Program-made: the position numbers and the translations under genes
Shown: piece after piece, positions 13,960-21,475 of the stretch
How positions within the stretch are numbered: the first letter of the stretch is position 1
How the letters are laid out: each line of letters opens with the position of its first letter
Notes under the pieces: model-generated
Database searches by the model: none
What the model saw: only the letters and a program-made list of their open reading frames with translations
Told to the model about the DNA's origin: nothing
Source of the DNA: Actinomycetes bacterium
GTDB taxonomy: Bacteria; Actinomycetota; Acidimicrobiia; Acidimicrobiales; RAAP-2
Direction: 5' to 3'
Assembly (NCBI GenBank): GCA_021831035.1
Contig: JAKBNL010000006.1
Location: forward strand, 1-37,651
Length of the DNA: 37,651 nt

Positions 13960-14850
13960 ATGTCGGGTGTTCCGGAGGTGACCTCGACGGACACCGATGG
14001 CGACCGCGCGGGTCACTCCAGCGTCGTGGTGGCCGCCCTGACCACCCTCATCGTGCTGGTCGTGGTGGCCTCGGTGACGGTCTTCGCCTACGCCTACACC
14101 CATCGCACGAGCGTCTTCTCGATCCATCCGCACGGTCCCACGCCCTATCCGATCGGCGTGCGCGACGCGACGGCGGTGTCGGGCATGGCACCCCCGGGAC
14201 CGACGGCCCTCGCCCACTTCCATCAGGTGTACGTTACGACGTTCCCCGGTGCGTCCCTTCCCCCGGGCTGGTACCTCTTCACGGGCCCCCAGGCCGGCTC
14301 GCCCGGGGGCCACTTCGGCGCGCGTCACGTGACGGTCCACGACGGGACGCTGGAGCTGCGCACCTTCAAGGACCCGACCTTCAAAGACGCCTGGGTCACC
14401 GGGGGCGTCTGCCAGTGCGGTCGACCCATGACCTACGGCGCGTTCTTCGTCCGCAGCCGGGTCACCGGCGCGGGACCCAACGAGGTCGAGCTCCTGTGGC
14501 CGGCGAACAACCAGTGGCCCCCCGAGATCGACTTCAACGAGACCGGCGGGCGCGTGACGGCCACCTCCTCGACGATCCACTGGGGCCCGATCAACCAGAT
14601 CGAGCAGCGCTTCGTCACCGTCAACATGACCCGGTGGCACACCTGGGGCGTCATCTGGACCAGGGGCGAGATCGTCTACACCGTGGACGGCCAGGTGTGG
14701 GGCACCATCGCCTCGCCCGAGGAGATCGCCCACGTCCCCATGACCCTGGACTTCGAGCAGCGGACCCTCTGCGCCCTGCGCCGCCAGTGTCCGACGCGCC
14801 CGGTCTCGATGGACGTGGCGTGGGTCGCGGAGTACGCCCCGGGTCACTAG
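13960..14850 (+). CDS. Membrane-anchored GH16-like protein (paralogue C)
   Basis: A 296-residue protein with a type II transmembrane anchor (about 22-45) and a GH16-like extracellular domain (about 88-293). The catalytic pattern is intact: E189, D191, E194 in PPEIDFNETGG. The CQC motif (151-153) and the C-terminal Cys pair match the paralogues, and the N-terminal approach (YPIGVRD...APPGPTALAHF) aligns with the same region in A and B. It is divergent from the GT2-GMC-SDR operon and converges on the 636-residue membrane protein gene, sharing the stop site CTAG. As the only anchored copy, it may work at the membrane surface. Confidence 0.82.
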   Translation: MSGVPEVTSTDTDGDRAGHSSVVVAALTTLIVLVVVASVTVFAYAYTHRTSVFSIHPHGPTPYPIGVRDATAVSGMAPPGPTALAHFHQVYVTTFPGASLPPGWYLFTGPQAGSPGGHFGARHVTVHDGTLELRTFKDPTFKDAWVTGGVCQCGRPMTYGAFFVRSRVTGAGPNEVELLWPANNQWPPEIDFNETGGRVTATSSTIHWGPINQIEQRFVTVNMTRWHTWGVIWTRGEIVYTVDGQVWGTIASPEEIAHVPMTLDFEQRTLCALRRQCPTRPVSMDVAWVAEYAPGH

Positions 14851-16757
14851 GCCCGCTTCAGGACCGACGCGGTCGCCCAGGAGCGAGCCACGACGTAGCC
14901 GCGAGCGACGAGGTCGCGGCGCACCACCGCCATCCAGTCGTGCGGGTAGTTGAGGACCTCGACGCCGAAGTTCGACTCGGAACGGCCGAGGACGACGAAG
15001 GTCGGCGCGTGCTGGGCGAGCCGGCGCACGATGGCCGGAACCGGCGTGGCGGAGGTGGCGGAGCCGGCGATGTACTCGGTCACCTGACCCACGTCGCGCT
15101 GCCCCAAGGGCATGAAGTAGTTAGCCAGTCCGATCACCTGGCCCGGTCGGATGTGGTCGTAGACGTAGTTGACCGCGGCGACCTCGTCGGGCGTGAAGGA
15201 CTCGTAGGCGTCGTTGCCGCCGCGCACCATCGTCGTGATGAGGGCGCACGCCGCCAGTACCACCGCGACCAGGACACGCGAGGAGCGCTCGAGCGCGTGG
15301 CGGGTCGTCGCCCAGGCGTGGCTGGCGATCGCCCGGTCGAGGTGCGCGGTGATCGACCAGGACGCCGGGGGACGAAGGAGCCCGAGCGGGCTCGAGAGCT
15401 GACCCTCCCGGCTGGGCAGGATGGCCGAGGCCGCGAGCATGCCCACGAACGGCAGGCCGTACAAGACGACGCGCATCAGACCCTCGCCGCCGTAGTTCTG
15501 CGCCGCCATCAGCAGCAGCGGCGCCGCGGACAACGCCTCCAGGGCGCGCGAGTCGGCCCGTCGGCGTACCACGCCGACGGCGGCCAGGAGGTAGATGGCC
15601 GCCGTGAGGCCGATGCGAGACTTCACCACGATGAGGTGGGTCACGGTACCCGTGACGCGACTCGTCACGTTGCTGCTGAGTTTCGAGCCGAGCTGGCCGA
15701 TCGAGCCGAAGATGACCCCGAGGTGGCCCACCCAGTAGTTGCTGGCGCCGAGGCTCAGCCAGCCGATGGCGAACACGACGAGCAGGATCCACACCTCCGG
15801 GCGACCCAGCCGTCGGGCGAGGAGGAGGGCCGGGAGGGCCAGGGCCAGGGCGTAGGGGGTGAGCTGGTGGCTCATCGAGCTCGCGAGGAAGACGAGCGCG
15901 AGCACCGCGAGCAGGCCCGCGGTGACCGCGGGGGATCGAGTGGGCTCGGCGTCGTGGCCGAGGACCCGCCCCAGGCGGAGGAGCGGACGGCTGAAGGTCA
16001 GCCGCTCGCGCCACGACCCCGGGTCGTGGGGCGTGATCGCAAGGGGCCTCGGCCGCCAGAGGTAGAGCACCGCGGCGATGGCCACGAGGTAGAAGAGGTA
16101 GTTGAGCGCTTGGGGCGAGAAGTAGTCCTGCAGGATCCAGTTGGTGGAGTAGTACAGAGCGATGCCGAGCCAGCCCGCGCGGGGGCTGACCCCGCTGTAG
16201 CGGGCGATGACGAGCAGGGGCGGGAGGTAGGACAGTTCGATCGCCAGGGGGAACCAGTGGGTGAAGGCGATGGCCGAGTGCAGGCCGACGAACTCCGAGA
16301 GCATCGCCCCGAGGGAGAAGGCTCCGGGCCACGAGAAGCGCGCGTCGTAGCCGTTCAGGGGCTGGCCGTGGACGAGGATGTACTTGATGAAGCCGACGTG
16401 AATCCACGAGTCGGTCAAGACGGCGGTCGGCTCCACCGCTGAGGCGGTGCCGTAGAGGAAGAGCGCGAACAGCACCAGGTAGCCGATGAGTCGCGCCGTG
16501 CGCAGCGTGGGCTGTCCGAGTTCGACGGCGAAACCAGCGACCGCGAGGAGCAGGCCCGCGAAGTACGTCCAGCCGAGCACCGAGATCAGGCCGTAGCCGT
16601 TCATCGCGCCGTAGTCCGAGGTAGCGACGGCGTAGACCCACAGGAGGAGGCTGAGCCCACCGAGCCAGAGGGTCAACGGACCCGCGGCCAGTCGGGTCCA
16701 CGTTCGGCGTGCGTCGGCCCACGTCATCGAGTGCGAGGGGGCGAGGGCGTCGCTCAT
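14847..16757 (-). CDS. Large polytopic membrane protein, possible GT-C transferase or polysaccharide polymerase
   Basis: A 636-residue protein with about 12 hydrophobic segments and a soluble C-terminal tail (about 530-636). Loop motifs such as TDSWIHVGFIKYILVHGQPL, followed by GYDARFSWPGAF, resemble the first periplasmic loop of GT-C or oligosaccharide polymerase-like proteins, where an acidic residue is catalytic. No firm family assignment can be made by eye. ATG 16757 overlaps the stop of the 73-residue gene (ATGA), and it is the last gene of an operon beginning with a DPM1-like GT2. A role in assembling or exporting a surface glycan is inferred from neighbours. Confidence 0.72.
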   Translation of the reverse strand: MSDALAPSHSMTWADARRTWTRLAAGPLTLWLGGLSLLLWVYAVATSDYGAMNGYGLISVLGWTYFAGLLLAVAGFAVELGQPTLRTARLIGYLVLFALFLYGTASAVEPTAVLTDSWIHVGFIKYILVHGQPLNGYDARFSWPGAFSLGAMLSEFVGLHSAIAFTHWFPLAIELSYLPPLLVIARYSGVSPRAGWLGIALYYSTNWILQDYFSPQALNYLFYLVAIAAVLYLWRPRPLAITPHDPGSWRERLTFSRPLLRLGRVLGHDAEPTRSPAVTAGLLAVLALVFLASSMSHQLTPYALALALPALLLARRLGRPEVWILLVVFAIGWLSLGASNYWVGHLGVIFGSIGQLGSKLSSNVTSRVTGTVTHLIVVKSRIGLTAAIYLLAAVGVVRRRADSRALEALSAAPLLLMAAQNYGGEGLMRVVLYGLPFVGMLAASAILPSREGQLSSPLGLLRPPASWSITAHLDRAIASHAWATTRHALERSSRVLVAVVLAACALITTMVRGGNDAYESFTPDEVAAVNYVYDHIRPGQVIGLANYFMPLGQRDVGQVTEYIAGSATSATPVPAIVRRLAQHAPTFVVLGRSESNFGVEVLNYPHDWMAVVRRDLVARGYVVARSWATASVLKRA

Positions 16758-16975
16758 CCGATGATCTTGAACCGGGCGTAGACGACGACCGCGAAGAGGA
16801 CGACGGTGACGACGACCGACACGTCAAGGAAGCGCCACACCGCTCTCGTGAGCGGTACGTTCCAGATGCCGCTCGTCGCGCGAACCACGAGCAGGATCAC
16901 GATCGCGACCAGGAGCACGAAGACGACCGGGGCACTCGCCGACGCCGCGTCGGCGACGATCAGGACCGGGGTCAC
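16754..16975 (-). CDS. 73-residue two-helix membrane protein
   Basis: The start was set at GTG 16975, which overlaps the stop of the upstream gene (GTGA), while its stop overlaps the next start (ATGA). This double overlap is the main support for the gene. It has two transmembrane segments (about 16-32 and 51-67) and a short loop with IWNVPLTRAVWR. The length and position suggest a small partner of the 636-residue and 306-residue membrane proteins. No family was recognised. Confidence 0.7.
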   Translation of the reverse strand: MTPVLIVADAASASAPVVFVLLVAIVILLVVRATSGIWNVPLTRAVWRFLDVSVVVTVVLFAVVVYARFKIIG

Positions 16976-17892
16976 CGGACCCCCCGGCGTCGGTGCTGGC
17001 GGACCTGGAGGGTTAGCGACCCGACACACACCAGGCCGAGGACCTCGCCGAAGCCCATCAGGTGCCAGAGGTGGACGGTGATGAGGATCTGGGCCGAGAG
17101 CATGAGGATCGTGAGACTCGCCGCGACGGTCAGCCCGAGTTCGAGGGCCGGCTGAGCCAGTCGCATCCAGCCCACGACGGCCCAACCCGGCACGAGCAGA
17201 CCGAAGGTGAGGCCGACCACGAAGCGCACGGGACCGTGGACTTGGGCGAGTCCGAGAGCGACGATCGCGAGTGACACCGTGGCGAGAGCCACCGATACCC
17301 GCAGGCGGACGTTGTCGCCCGGGAGCGGGCCCGGTATCCGCCGGCGATGCGCCCCGCGTACCCCGAGGGCGAAGGCGCGGAGCGTCGTCGTGGTCGAGGG
17401 CGCCAAGGTCCCCTCGACACTCTCCGCGGGACCCTCACCGGGAACGCGGAGGGGTGGGGCGGACGTGGCGGGGGGTGTCTCGGGTGACGCCCCCGTCACC
17501 GGCTCGGGCGTCGTGGCGGGTTCGGGTTCGGGTTCGGGTTCGGGCGTGGAGACGTGTGCCGGTGAGGGGAAGAGGGCTGCGTGACAGCGTTCCAGGACGA
17601 GGCGACGGTCCTCCCTTGGGATGCGCGGCGGGTCGCAGTGCAGGCCCGGGTGCAAGACCAGGCGGTCAATCATCGAAGGGGTGAGAGGTCGCCCGTCTAG
17701 TCGCAGAACCCGCGTCGGACCTCCGTCGTCGGCCGGCAGCACGACGACCGCGTCGCGCAACTGGTGGCGCAGGGCCAGCCGGGCCAGGGTCTCGTAGACG
17801 AAGGCCTCGCCCGAGCGGTTCTGGGCGACCTGGTCCAGCTCCTGGGACAAGGTGACGGGGGGCGTCACCGGCTCGGCGTCAGGGCTCGTCAT
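16972..17892 (-). CDS. Membrane protein with soluble N-terminus and DUF1616-like C-terminal membrane region
   Basis: A 306-residue protein. Residues 1-110 are soluble and unrecognised, 115-180 form a Pro/Glu/Thr-rich linker including an EP repeat (118-126), and 200-300 contain about four transmembrane helices. The membrane part, GLTFGLLVPGWAVVGWMRL followed by ELGLTVAASLTI, recalls the DUF1616-type membrane module seen near polysaccharide genes in archaea and actinobacteria; this likeness is from memory. ATG 17892 has GAGGA close upstream. It is followed by overlapping small and large membrane protein genes, so the three may form one complex. Confidence 0.7.
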   Translation of the reverse strand: MTSPDAEPVTPPVTLSQELDQVAQNRSGEAFVYETLARLALRHQLRDAVVVLPADDGGPTRVLRLDGRPLTPSMIDRLVLHPGLHCDPPRIPREDRRLVLERCHAALFPSPAHVSTPEPEPEPEPATTPEPVTGASPETPPATSAPPLRVPGEGPAESVEGTLAPSTTTTLRAFALGVRGAHRRRIPGPLPGDNVRLRVSVALATVSLAIVALGLAQVHGPVRFVVGLTFGLLVPGWAVVGWMRLAQPALELGLTVAASLTILMLSAQILITVHLWHLMGFGEVLGLVCVGSLTLQVRQHRRRGVR

Positions 17893-17967
17893 CGTCCTCG
17901 GAGGGGTCGGGGGGCGCCCGGGTGTCGCGCCTCCGGTCGGCTGCGGCCCAGGGCCGCACGGACGGCC

Positions 17968-17973
17968 ATTTTA
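17968..17973 (-). promoter_or_regulatory. Candidate internal -10 box (TAAAAT)
   Basis: In the 116-base gap between the 374-residue and 306-residue genes, TAAAAT stands out on the minus strand. A tight dyad GCGGCC-CAG-GGCCGC (about 17943-17957) follows it, so the element could be a secondary promoter with a structured leader. No clear -35 box was found. Confidence 0.25.
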
Positions 17974-18008
17974 CGGTGCTCCCCGGCCGACCAGGGTGGC
18001 GCCAAAGG

Positions 18009-19133
18009 TCAGCGGGGAGCGTAAGAGGCGACGGGCACCGCCGCCACCGTCGCCTGGCGCACGAGGCGTCCCACGAGGGCGTCCCAGTCGTCGGGGCCCG
18101 GAAAGCGCAAGGAGGCCAGGCGCAGGGCGTGGCTGAACGCCACGTGCACCGACGCCGGCCGGGCTAAGCTGGCGACCAGTCCCCCGGCGTAGCCACGGCG
18201 CAGCGCGAGCGCCGGTGACGAGACCATGGCCACCGTGGCGACTCCCCGATCCATGGTCACGTCGAGGGCGCGCGAGGCGTCGGTCGGATCGGCGATACCG
18301 GTCGCCGCCGACGAGCCCACGACCTCGAGGAGGTCGGACTCGGTCATCTCCTCGTCGATCAACTCCACCTGGGCGGCGTGGTGGCTCGCGCCGACCGCTT
18401 CTTCGACTTCGTGACCGCGGTGGCGCATGACGACGCGCAGACGACGGTCGTCGATCCACTCGTCGGGCACGGCGTCGAACGCCGTCAGGACCGTCGTCAG
18501 GGCCGCCACGTTGTCGCGCGGCAAGAACGCGGTGATCACCCCGTCGCCGTCGTCGCTCTGTCGACCCGTGAGGGCAAGGGTGGGGTGGACCCCGACCCGA
18601 GGTCCCCGGGCCCCCATGAGGGACCGGAGCGTGCGGGCGTCCTCGGCTCGTCCGACGAACACCTGGTCGGCGCCGTAGGCGCGCGAGCACAGGGCGGCGA
18701 GGTCGGACGTCCGTACGCCGGGCAGGCTCGCGCAGAGCACGACGGTCGGCACCCGGCGAAACCGCCCCACCTCGAGCAGGTCGTCCAGCCAGTCGTTGTC
18801 GAGACCGGGCCAGACGTAGGCGATGAGGACATCAGCCGTGTCGTCCACCCACTCGCGCAGGGCCCGGGCCCGGTCCTTCGCGCGCACCGGCGCGCGCAGG
18901 GTCACCACCCGGTCCTGGCTGTCGTCGCGCTGGACCGAGGCGAGCGACGGGGCACGGTGCAGTCCGGTGAGCTCCTGCTCGGAGAGGTCGACCTCGATGC
19001 GGGTCACCATGGCTCGACGCGACAGGGCGCGCACGAGCTCGGTGACGATGACCCCGGGGATCGTCAGGGCGAGGCCCGGGCCGGCGACGATCGCGTGGAG
19101 TCGATCGACCCGGGCGAATCCGAGCTCAGACAT
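18009..19133 (-). CDS. Unrecognised cytoplasmic protein in a glycan operon
   Basis: A 374-residue soluble protein without signal or membrane segments. It was not recognised. The first half has alternating beta/alpha patterns (ADVLIAYVWPGLDNDWLDDLL, then RRVPTVVLCASLPGV) that could be a Rossmann-type or GT-B-like domain. The second half has VGVHPTLALTGRQ and a C-terminal helix pair. ATG 19133 overlaps the stop of the DPM1-like gene by eight bases (ATGTCTGA), so the two are translated together. A transferase or regulatory subunit for lipid-linked sugar synthesis is possible but speculative. Confidence 0.7.
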   Translation of the reverse strand: MSELGFARVDRLHAIVAGPGLALTIPGVIVTELVRALSRRAMVTRIEVDLSEQELTGLHRAPSLASVQRDDSQDRVVTLRAPVRAKDRARALREWVDDTADVLIAYVWPGLDNDWLDDLLEVGRFRRVPTVVLCASLPGVRTSDLAALCSRAYGADQVFVGRAEDARTLRSLMGARGPRVGVHPTLALTGRQSDDGDGVITAFLPRDNVAALTTVLTAFDAVPDEWIDDRRLRVVMRHRGHEVEEAVGASHHAAQVELIDEEMTESDLLEVVGSSAATGIADPTDASRALDVTMDRGVATVAMVSSPALALRRGYAGGLVASLARPASVHVAFSHALRLASLRFPGPDDWDALVGRLVRQATVAAVPVASYAPR

Positions 19134-19887
19134 CGGCTATCCGGTAGGGGCGCAACCGCTCGAGCACGATGGTTCGGAAGATGCGCAGGCCGTCACGCAG
19201 GGCGTTCAGGCGACTCGTCCCGTGGATCCGGTGGGTCTCGTAGCAGGGGACCTCCGCGATGCGCAGCCGCCCCCGGCGGGCACGGATCCCGATCAGGGTC
19301 TCCACCTCGAAGCCGTCGGAGTCGATGTTGAGCCAGGCCAGCCGGTCGGCGCGCACGGCGAAGTAGCCGTAGGTCGCGTCGGTGTAGCGGGCGCCGAAGA
19401 GCGTCCGGATCAAGAAGCAGATCCCGGCGTCGCCGAAGCGCCGCAGCGGGGTGATGTCGGCCGACCCCGCCCCCTCCGCGAAGCGGCTGCCCTTCACGTA
19501 GTCCGCGCCCTCGAGCAGTGCGTCGCGGAAGCGCGGGATCATGGCGCCGTCCATCGAGCCGTCGGCGTCGATGGCGATCAGGAGGTCGCCCTTGGCCGCG
19601 GTGAGCCCGGCGCGCAGCGCGGCCCCCTTGCCGCGACGGGTCTCGTGCACTACGCGCACGTCGGGCCAGAGGGTCCGGGCGATGCGCTCGGAGTCGTCGC
19701 TCGAGCGGCCGTCGACGAGGATCACCTCGTCGACCCAGGGGGGGATAGTGTTGAGCACGTACGGGAGGTTCCCGGCCTCGTTGAGAGTTGGAATGACGAC
19801 GGAAACCGTCGCGTCGTCAACTGTTAGGTTGCGATCCTCTTCGGGCCAACTGCGCCCCGACAAGGCCCCAGGGTTGATGCCCTGCAC
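19126..19887 (-). CDS. Dolichyl-phosphate mannosyltransferase (DPM1)-like family 2 glycosyltransferase
   Basis: A GT-A protein of up to 253 residues. The donor-binding start is VSVVIPTLNEAGNL (28-41), the conserved VDGRSSDDS (58-66) follows, and the metal site is IDADGS with D107 and D109. RGKGAALRAGL and GSRFAEG are typical of polyprenyl-phosphate hexose synthases, which load a sugar onto a lipid phosphate carrier. No C-terminal membrane helices are present, so it is a soluble DPM1-type. The first 27 residues before the fold look unstructured; GTG 19887 is used, with a TTG 21 bases downstream as an alternative. First gene of the operon running to 14847. Confidence 0.88.
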   Translation of the reverse strand: MQGINPGALSGRSWPEEDRNLTVDDATVSVVIPTLNEAGNLPYVLNTIPPWVDEVILVDGRSSDDSERIARTLWPDVRVVHETRRGKGAALRAGLTAAKGDLLIAIDADGSMDGAMIPRFRDALLEGADYVKGSRFAEGAGSADITPLRRFGDAGICFLIRTLFGARYTDATYGYFAVRADRLAWLNIDSDGFEVETLIGIRARRGRLRIAEVPCYETHRIHGTSRLNALRDGLRIFRTIVLERLRPYRIADV

Positions 19888-19921
19888 TTATCCCGCCCCT
19901 TGCTGGCCCTTGTGGCCGTAA

Positions 19922-19949
19922 CACTTACAGAGGTCCCCCCGACTGTCAA
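19922..19949 (-). promoter_or_regulatory. Promoter of the DPM1-like operon
   Basis: On the minus strand, TTGACA (19944-19949) is followed after 16 bases by TAAGTG (19922-19927). The expected transcription start near 19915 lies about 28 bases before the GTG at 19887. This is the best -35 box in the window. The surrounding 226-base gap (19888-20113) is visibly less GC-rich than the genes; no other element was identified in it. Confidence 0.5.
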
Positions 19950-20113
19950 CCGCACCAACGTCCTGTTTCTGAGATGCCATCGGTGTAATTCGGACGTGAC
20001 GACCGCGGCGTCTGCTATAAGTCGCCCCGACGCGCGGGTCGGTACACGGTGGACTCGCGGGCACGGCTCGCCTGAGAGGTCGAGTCGGTCGGGTGGCGAA
20101 ACGGGCGCGTCGC

Positions 20114-21340
20114 TCAGGCGCCCGGGGCGTACTCGGCCACCCAGGCGACCTGCATCGACTGAGGCGCCGACGGGCACGCGTAGCCCGAGCTGCACCAGGT
20201 CTGCTGCTGGATGTCGAGGGTCATCGGGATCGACGGGATCGACCCGGTGTTGGTCACCTCGCCCCAGACCCGTCCGTCGACCGTGTAGGTGATCGTCGTC
20301 GGGGTCCAGATCACGCCCCACGTGTGCCACTGGGTCATGTCGAGCGAGACGTGCGACTGGACCTGGCTGCGGCCCGAGCCCGACGCGGCCCAGATGTCGC
20401 TCGCCGTCGACCCGTCGATCGCGCCGCCGGTCTCGCTGAAGTCGATCTCCGGCGGCCAGGTGTTGTTGGCCGGCCAGAGCAACTCGACCTGGGTCGGGCC
20501 GGCGCCGGTGACCCGGGAGCGCACGAAGTAGGCGCCGTAGGTCCGGGCGACCCCGCACTGGCAGAGCCCACCCGTGACCCACTCGCCGCCGTAGGCGGGG
20601 TCCTGGAAGGCGTTGAGGGTGAGCAGGCCGCCCGAGACGCTCACGTGCGAGCTGGCCCACTGCGCGCCCGGGTCACCGCCGGGCCGACCGCTGTAGGTGT
20701 ACCAACCGCTCGGCAGGGTCGAGCCGCTGAAGTCGGTCACGTAGGACTGGGTGTAGCCGGCCATCGCGTCGGCGGCCGGCGGGGCGTAGCCCGAGGGCGA
20801 ACTCGGGTCCAGGGTCCCGACCGGGAAGGGCGTGGACGGCACCGAGGCCGTGGTCGTGGTCGTCGTCGGGGGCTCCGTGGTCGTCGTCGTCGGTGGCGCG
20901 GTCGTGGTGGTGGAGGCGTCCGAGTTCGAGGAGCTACCGGACGTGCTCCCCGCCGTGGTCGAGGTCGTGGTCGGCGCCGACGTGGCGCTGGACGGAGCCG
21001 GGTCGATCGGGCCGGTGAGCGCGGTGGGCGAGACCGGGGTCACGGCCGCGACCCCGCCGGGCGCCGCGACACCGGGCGTGGTCGTGGTCGTGGTGGGGAT
21101 CGCGCCGCGGCCGTCGCGGTACGGCCCGAAGGCGGCGAAGGGGCCGGAACTCCGAATGCTGGTGAAGGTGCCCGTGTGGGCCCCCGCGGCGAGGCGGGTG
21201 GCCGGGGTCGCGGCCGCGTCGAGGTTGATCATGGCGACCAGCACCGCCGAGGTGGCGACCAGCGTGGCGATCTTGGGGATCGGGTGGCGGGTGCGCCGGG
21301 ACAGGAAACGGTTGAGTCGTGTGTACATGCCCTTGGTCAT
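20114..21340 (-). CDS. Secreted GH16-like protein with long Thr-rich linker (paralogue D)
   Basis: A 408-residue protein from ATG 21340 (GTG 21349 would add three residues). It has an N-terminal export helix (about 25-42), a low-complexity Thr/Ser/Pro/Ala linker (about 82-170) with runs of five or six Thr, and a GH16-like domain (about 200-408). The catalytic pattern reads PPEIDFSETGG with E298, D300, E303. CQC and the final Cys pair are conserved as in A-C. The linker probably spans the cell envelope and may be O-glycosylated. It lies between galE and the DPM1-like operon, all on the minus strand. A Thr-rich linker of this kind is typical of Acidimicrobiia secreted proteins. Confidence 0.82.
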   Translation of the reverse strand: MTKGMYTRLNRFLSRRTRHPIPKIATLVATSAVLVAMINLDAAATPATRLAAGAHTGTFTSIRSSGPFAAFGPYRDGRGAIPTTTTTTPGVAAPGGVAAVTPVSPTALTGPIDPAPSSATSAPTTTSTTAGSTSGSSSNSDASTTTTAPPTTTTTEPPTTTTTTASVPSTPFPVGTLDPSSPSGYAPPAADAMAGYTQSYVTDFSGSTLPSGWYTYSGRPGGDPGAQWASSHVSVSGGLLTLNAFQDPAYGGEWVTGGLCQCGVARTYGAYFVRSRVTGAGPTQVELLWPANNTWPPEIDFSETGGAIDGSTASDIWAASGSGRSQVQSHVSLDMTQWHTWGVIWTPTTITYTVDGRVWGEVTNTGSIPSIPMTLDIQQQTWCSSGYACPSAPQSMQVAWVAEYAPGA

Positions 21341-21373
21341 GGGCACCACGGTCCAGGACTCAGATAAAGGGCC

Positions 21374-21401
21374 GGCCTACCGTTCCCCAACGCGAGGTCA
21401 A
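21374..21401 (-). promoter_or_regulatory. Candidate promoter of GH16-like gene D
   Basis: TTGACC (21396-21401) and TAGGCC (21374-21379) are 16 bases apart on the minus strand; transcription would start about 27 bases before ATG 21340. A run of seven T on the minus strand (21437-21443) lies upstream. It could be the tail of a weak galE terminator, but no stable hairpin precedes it. Confidence 0.4.
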
Positions 21402-21475
21402 CTCATCCGTTATCCCGCCCCATCAGGTAGTTAGCGAAAAAAACTTCCGCACAACCGCCGGCGCGTCGCGTCCGC

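Noticed and set aside
17500..17560. Hexanucleotide repeat (GGTTCG type) as a DNA repeat element
   Set aside because: It encodes the Pro-Glu run of the 306-residue membrane protein, a protein linker rather than a separate element.
20832..20965. Tandem repeat or microsatellite
   Set aside because: The repeated triplets encode the Thr/Pro linker of GH16-like protein D and are explained by that protein.
19888..21421. Twelve-base repeat TTATCCCGCCCC at 19888-19899 and 21410-21421 as a shared operator
   Set aside because: One copy is just before a start codon, downstream of the promoter, the other upstream of a -35 box. Repeats of 12 bases are expected by chance in a GC-skewed 37-kb window.
21437..21470. 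Intrinsic terminator after galE
   Set aside because: A seven-T run exists on the minus strand, but the preceding sequence forms no stem longer than three or four pairs with a usable loop.
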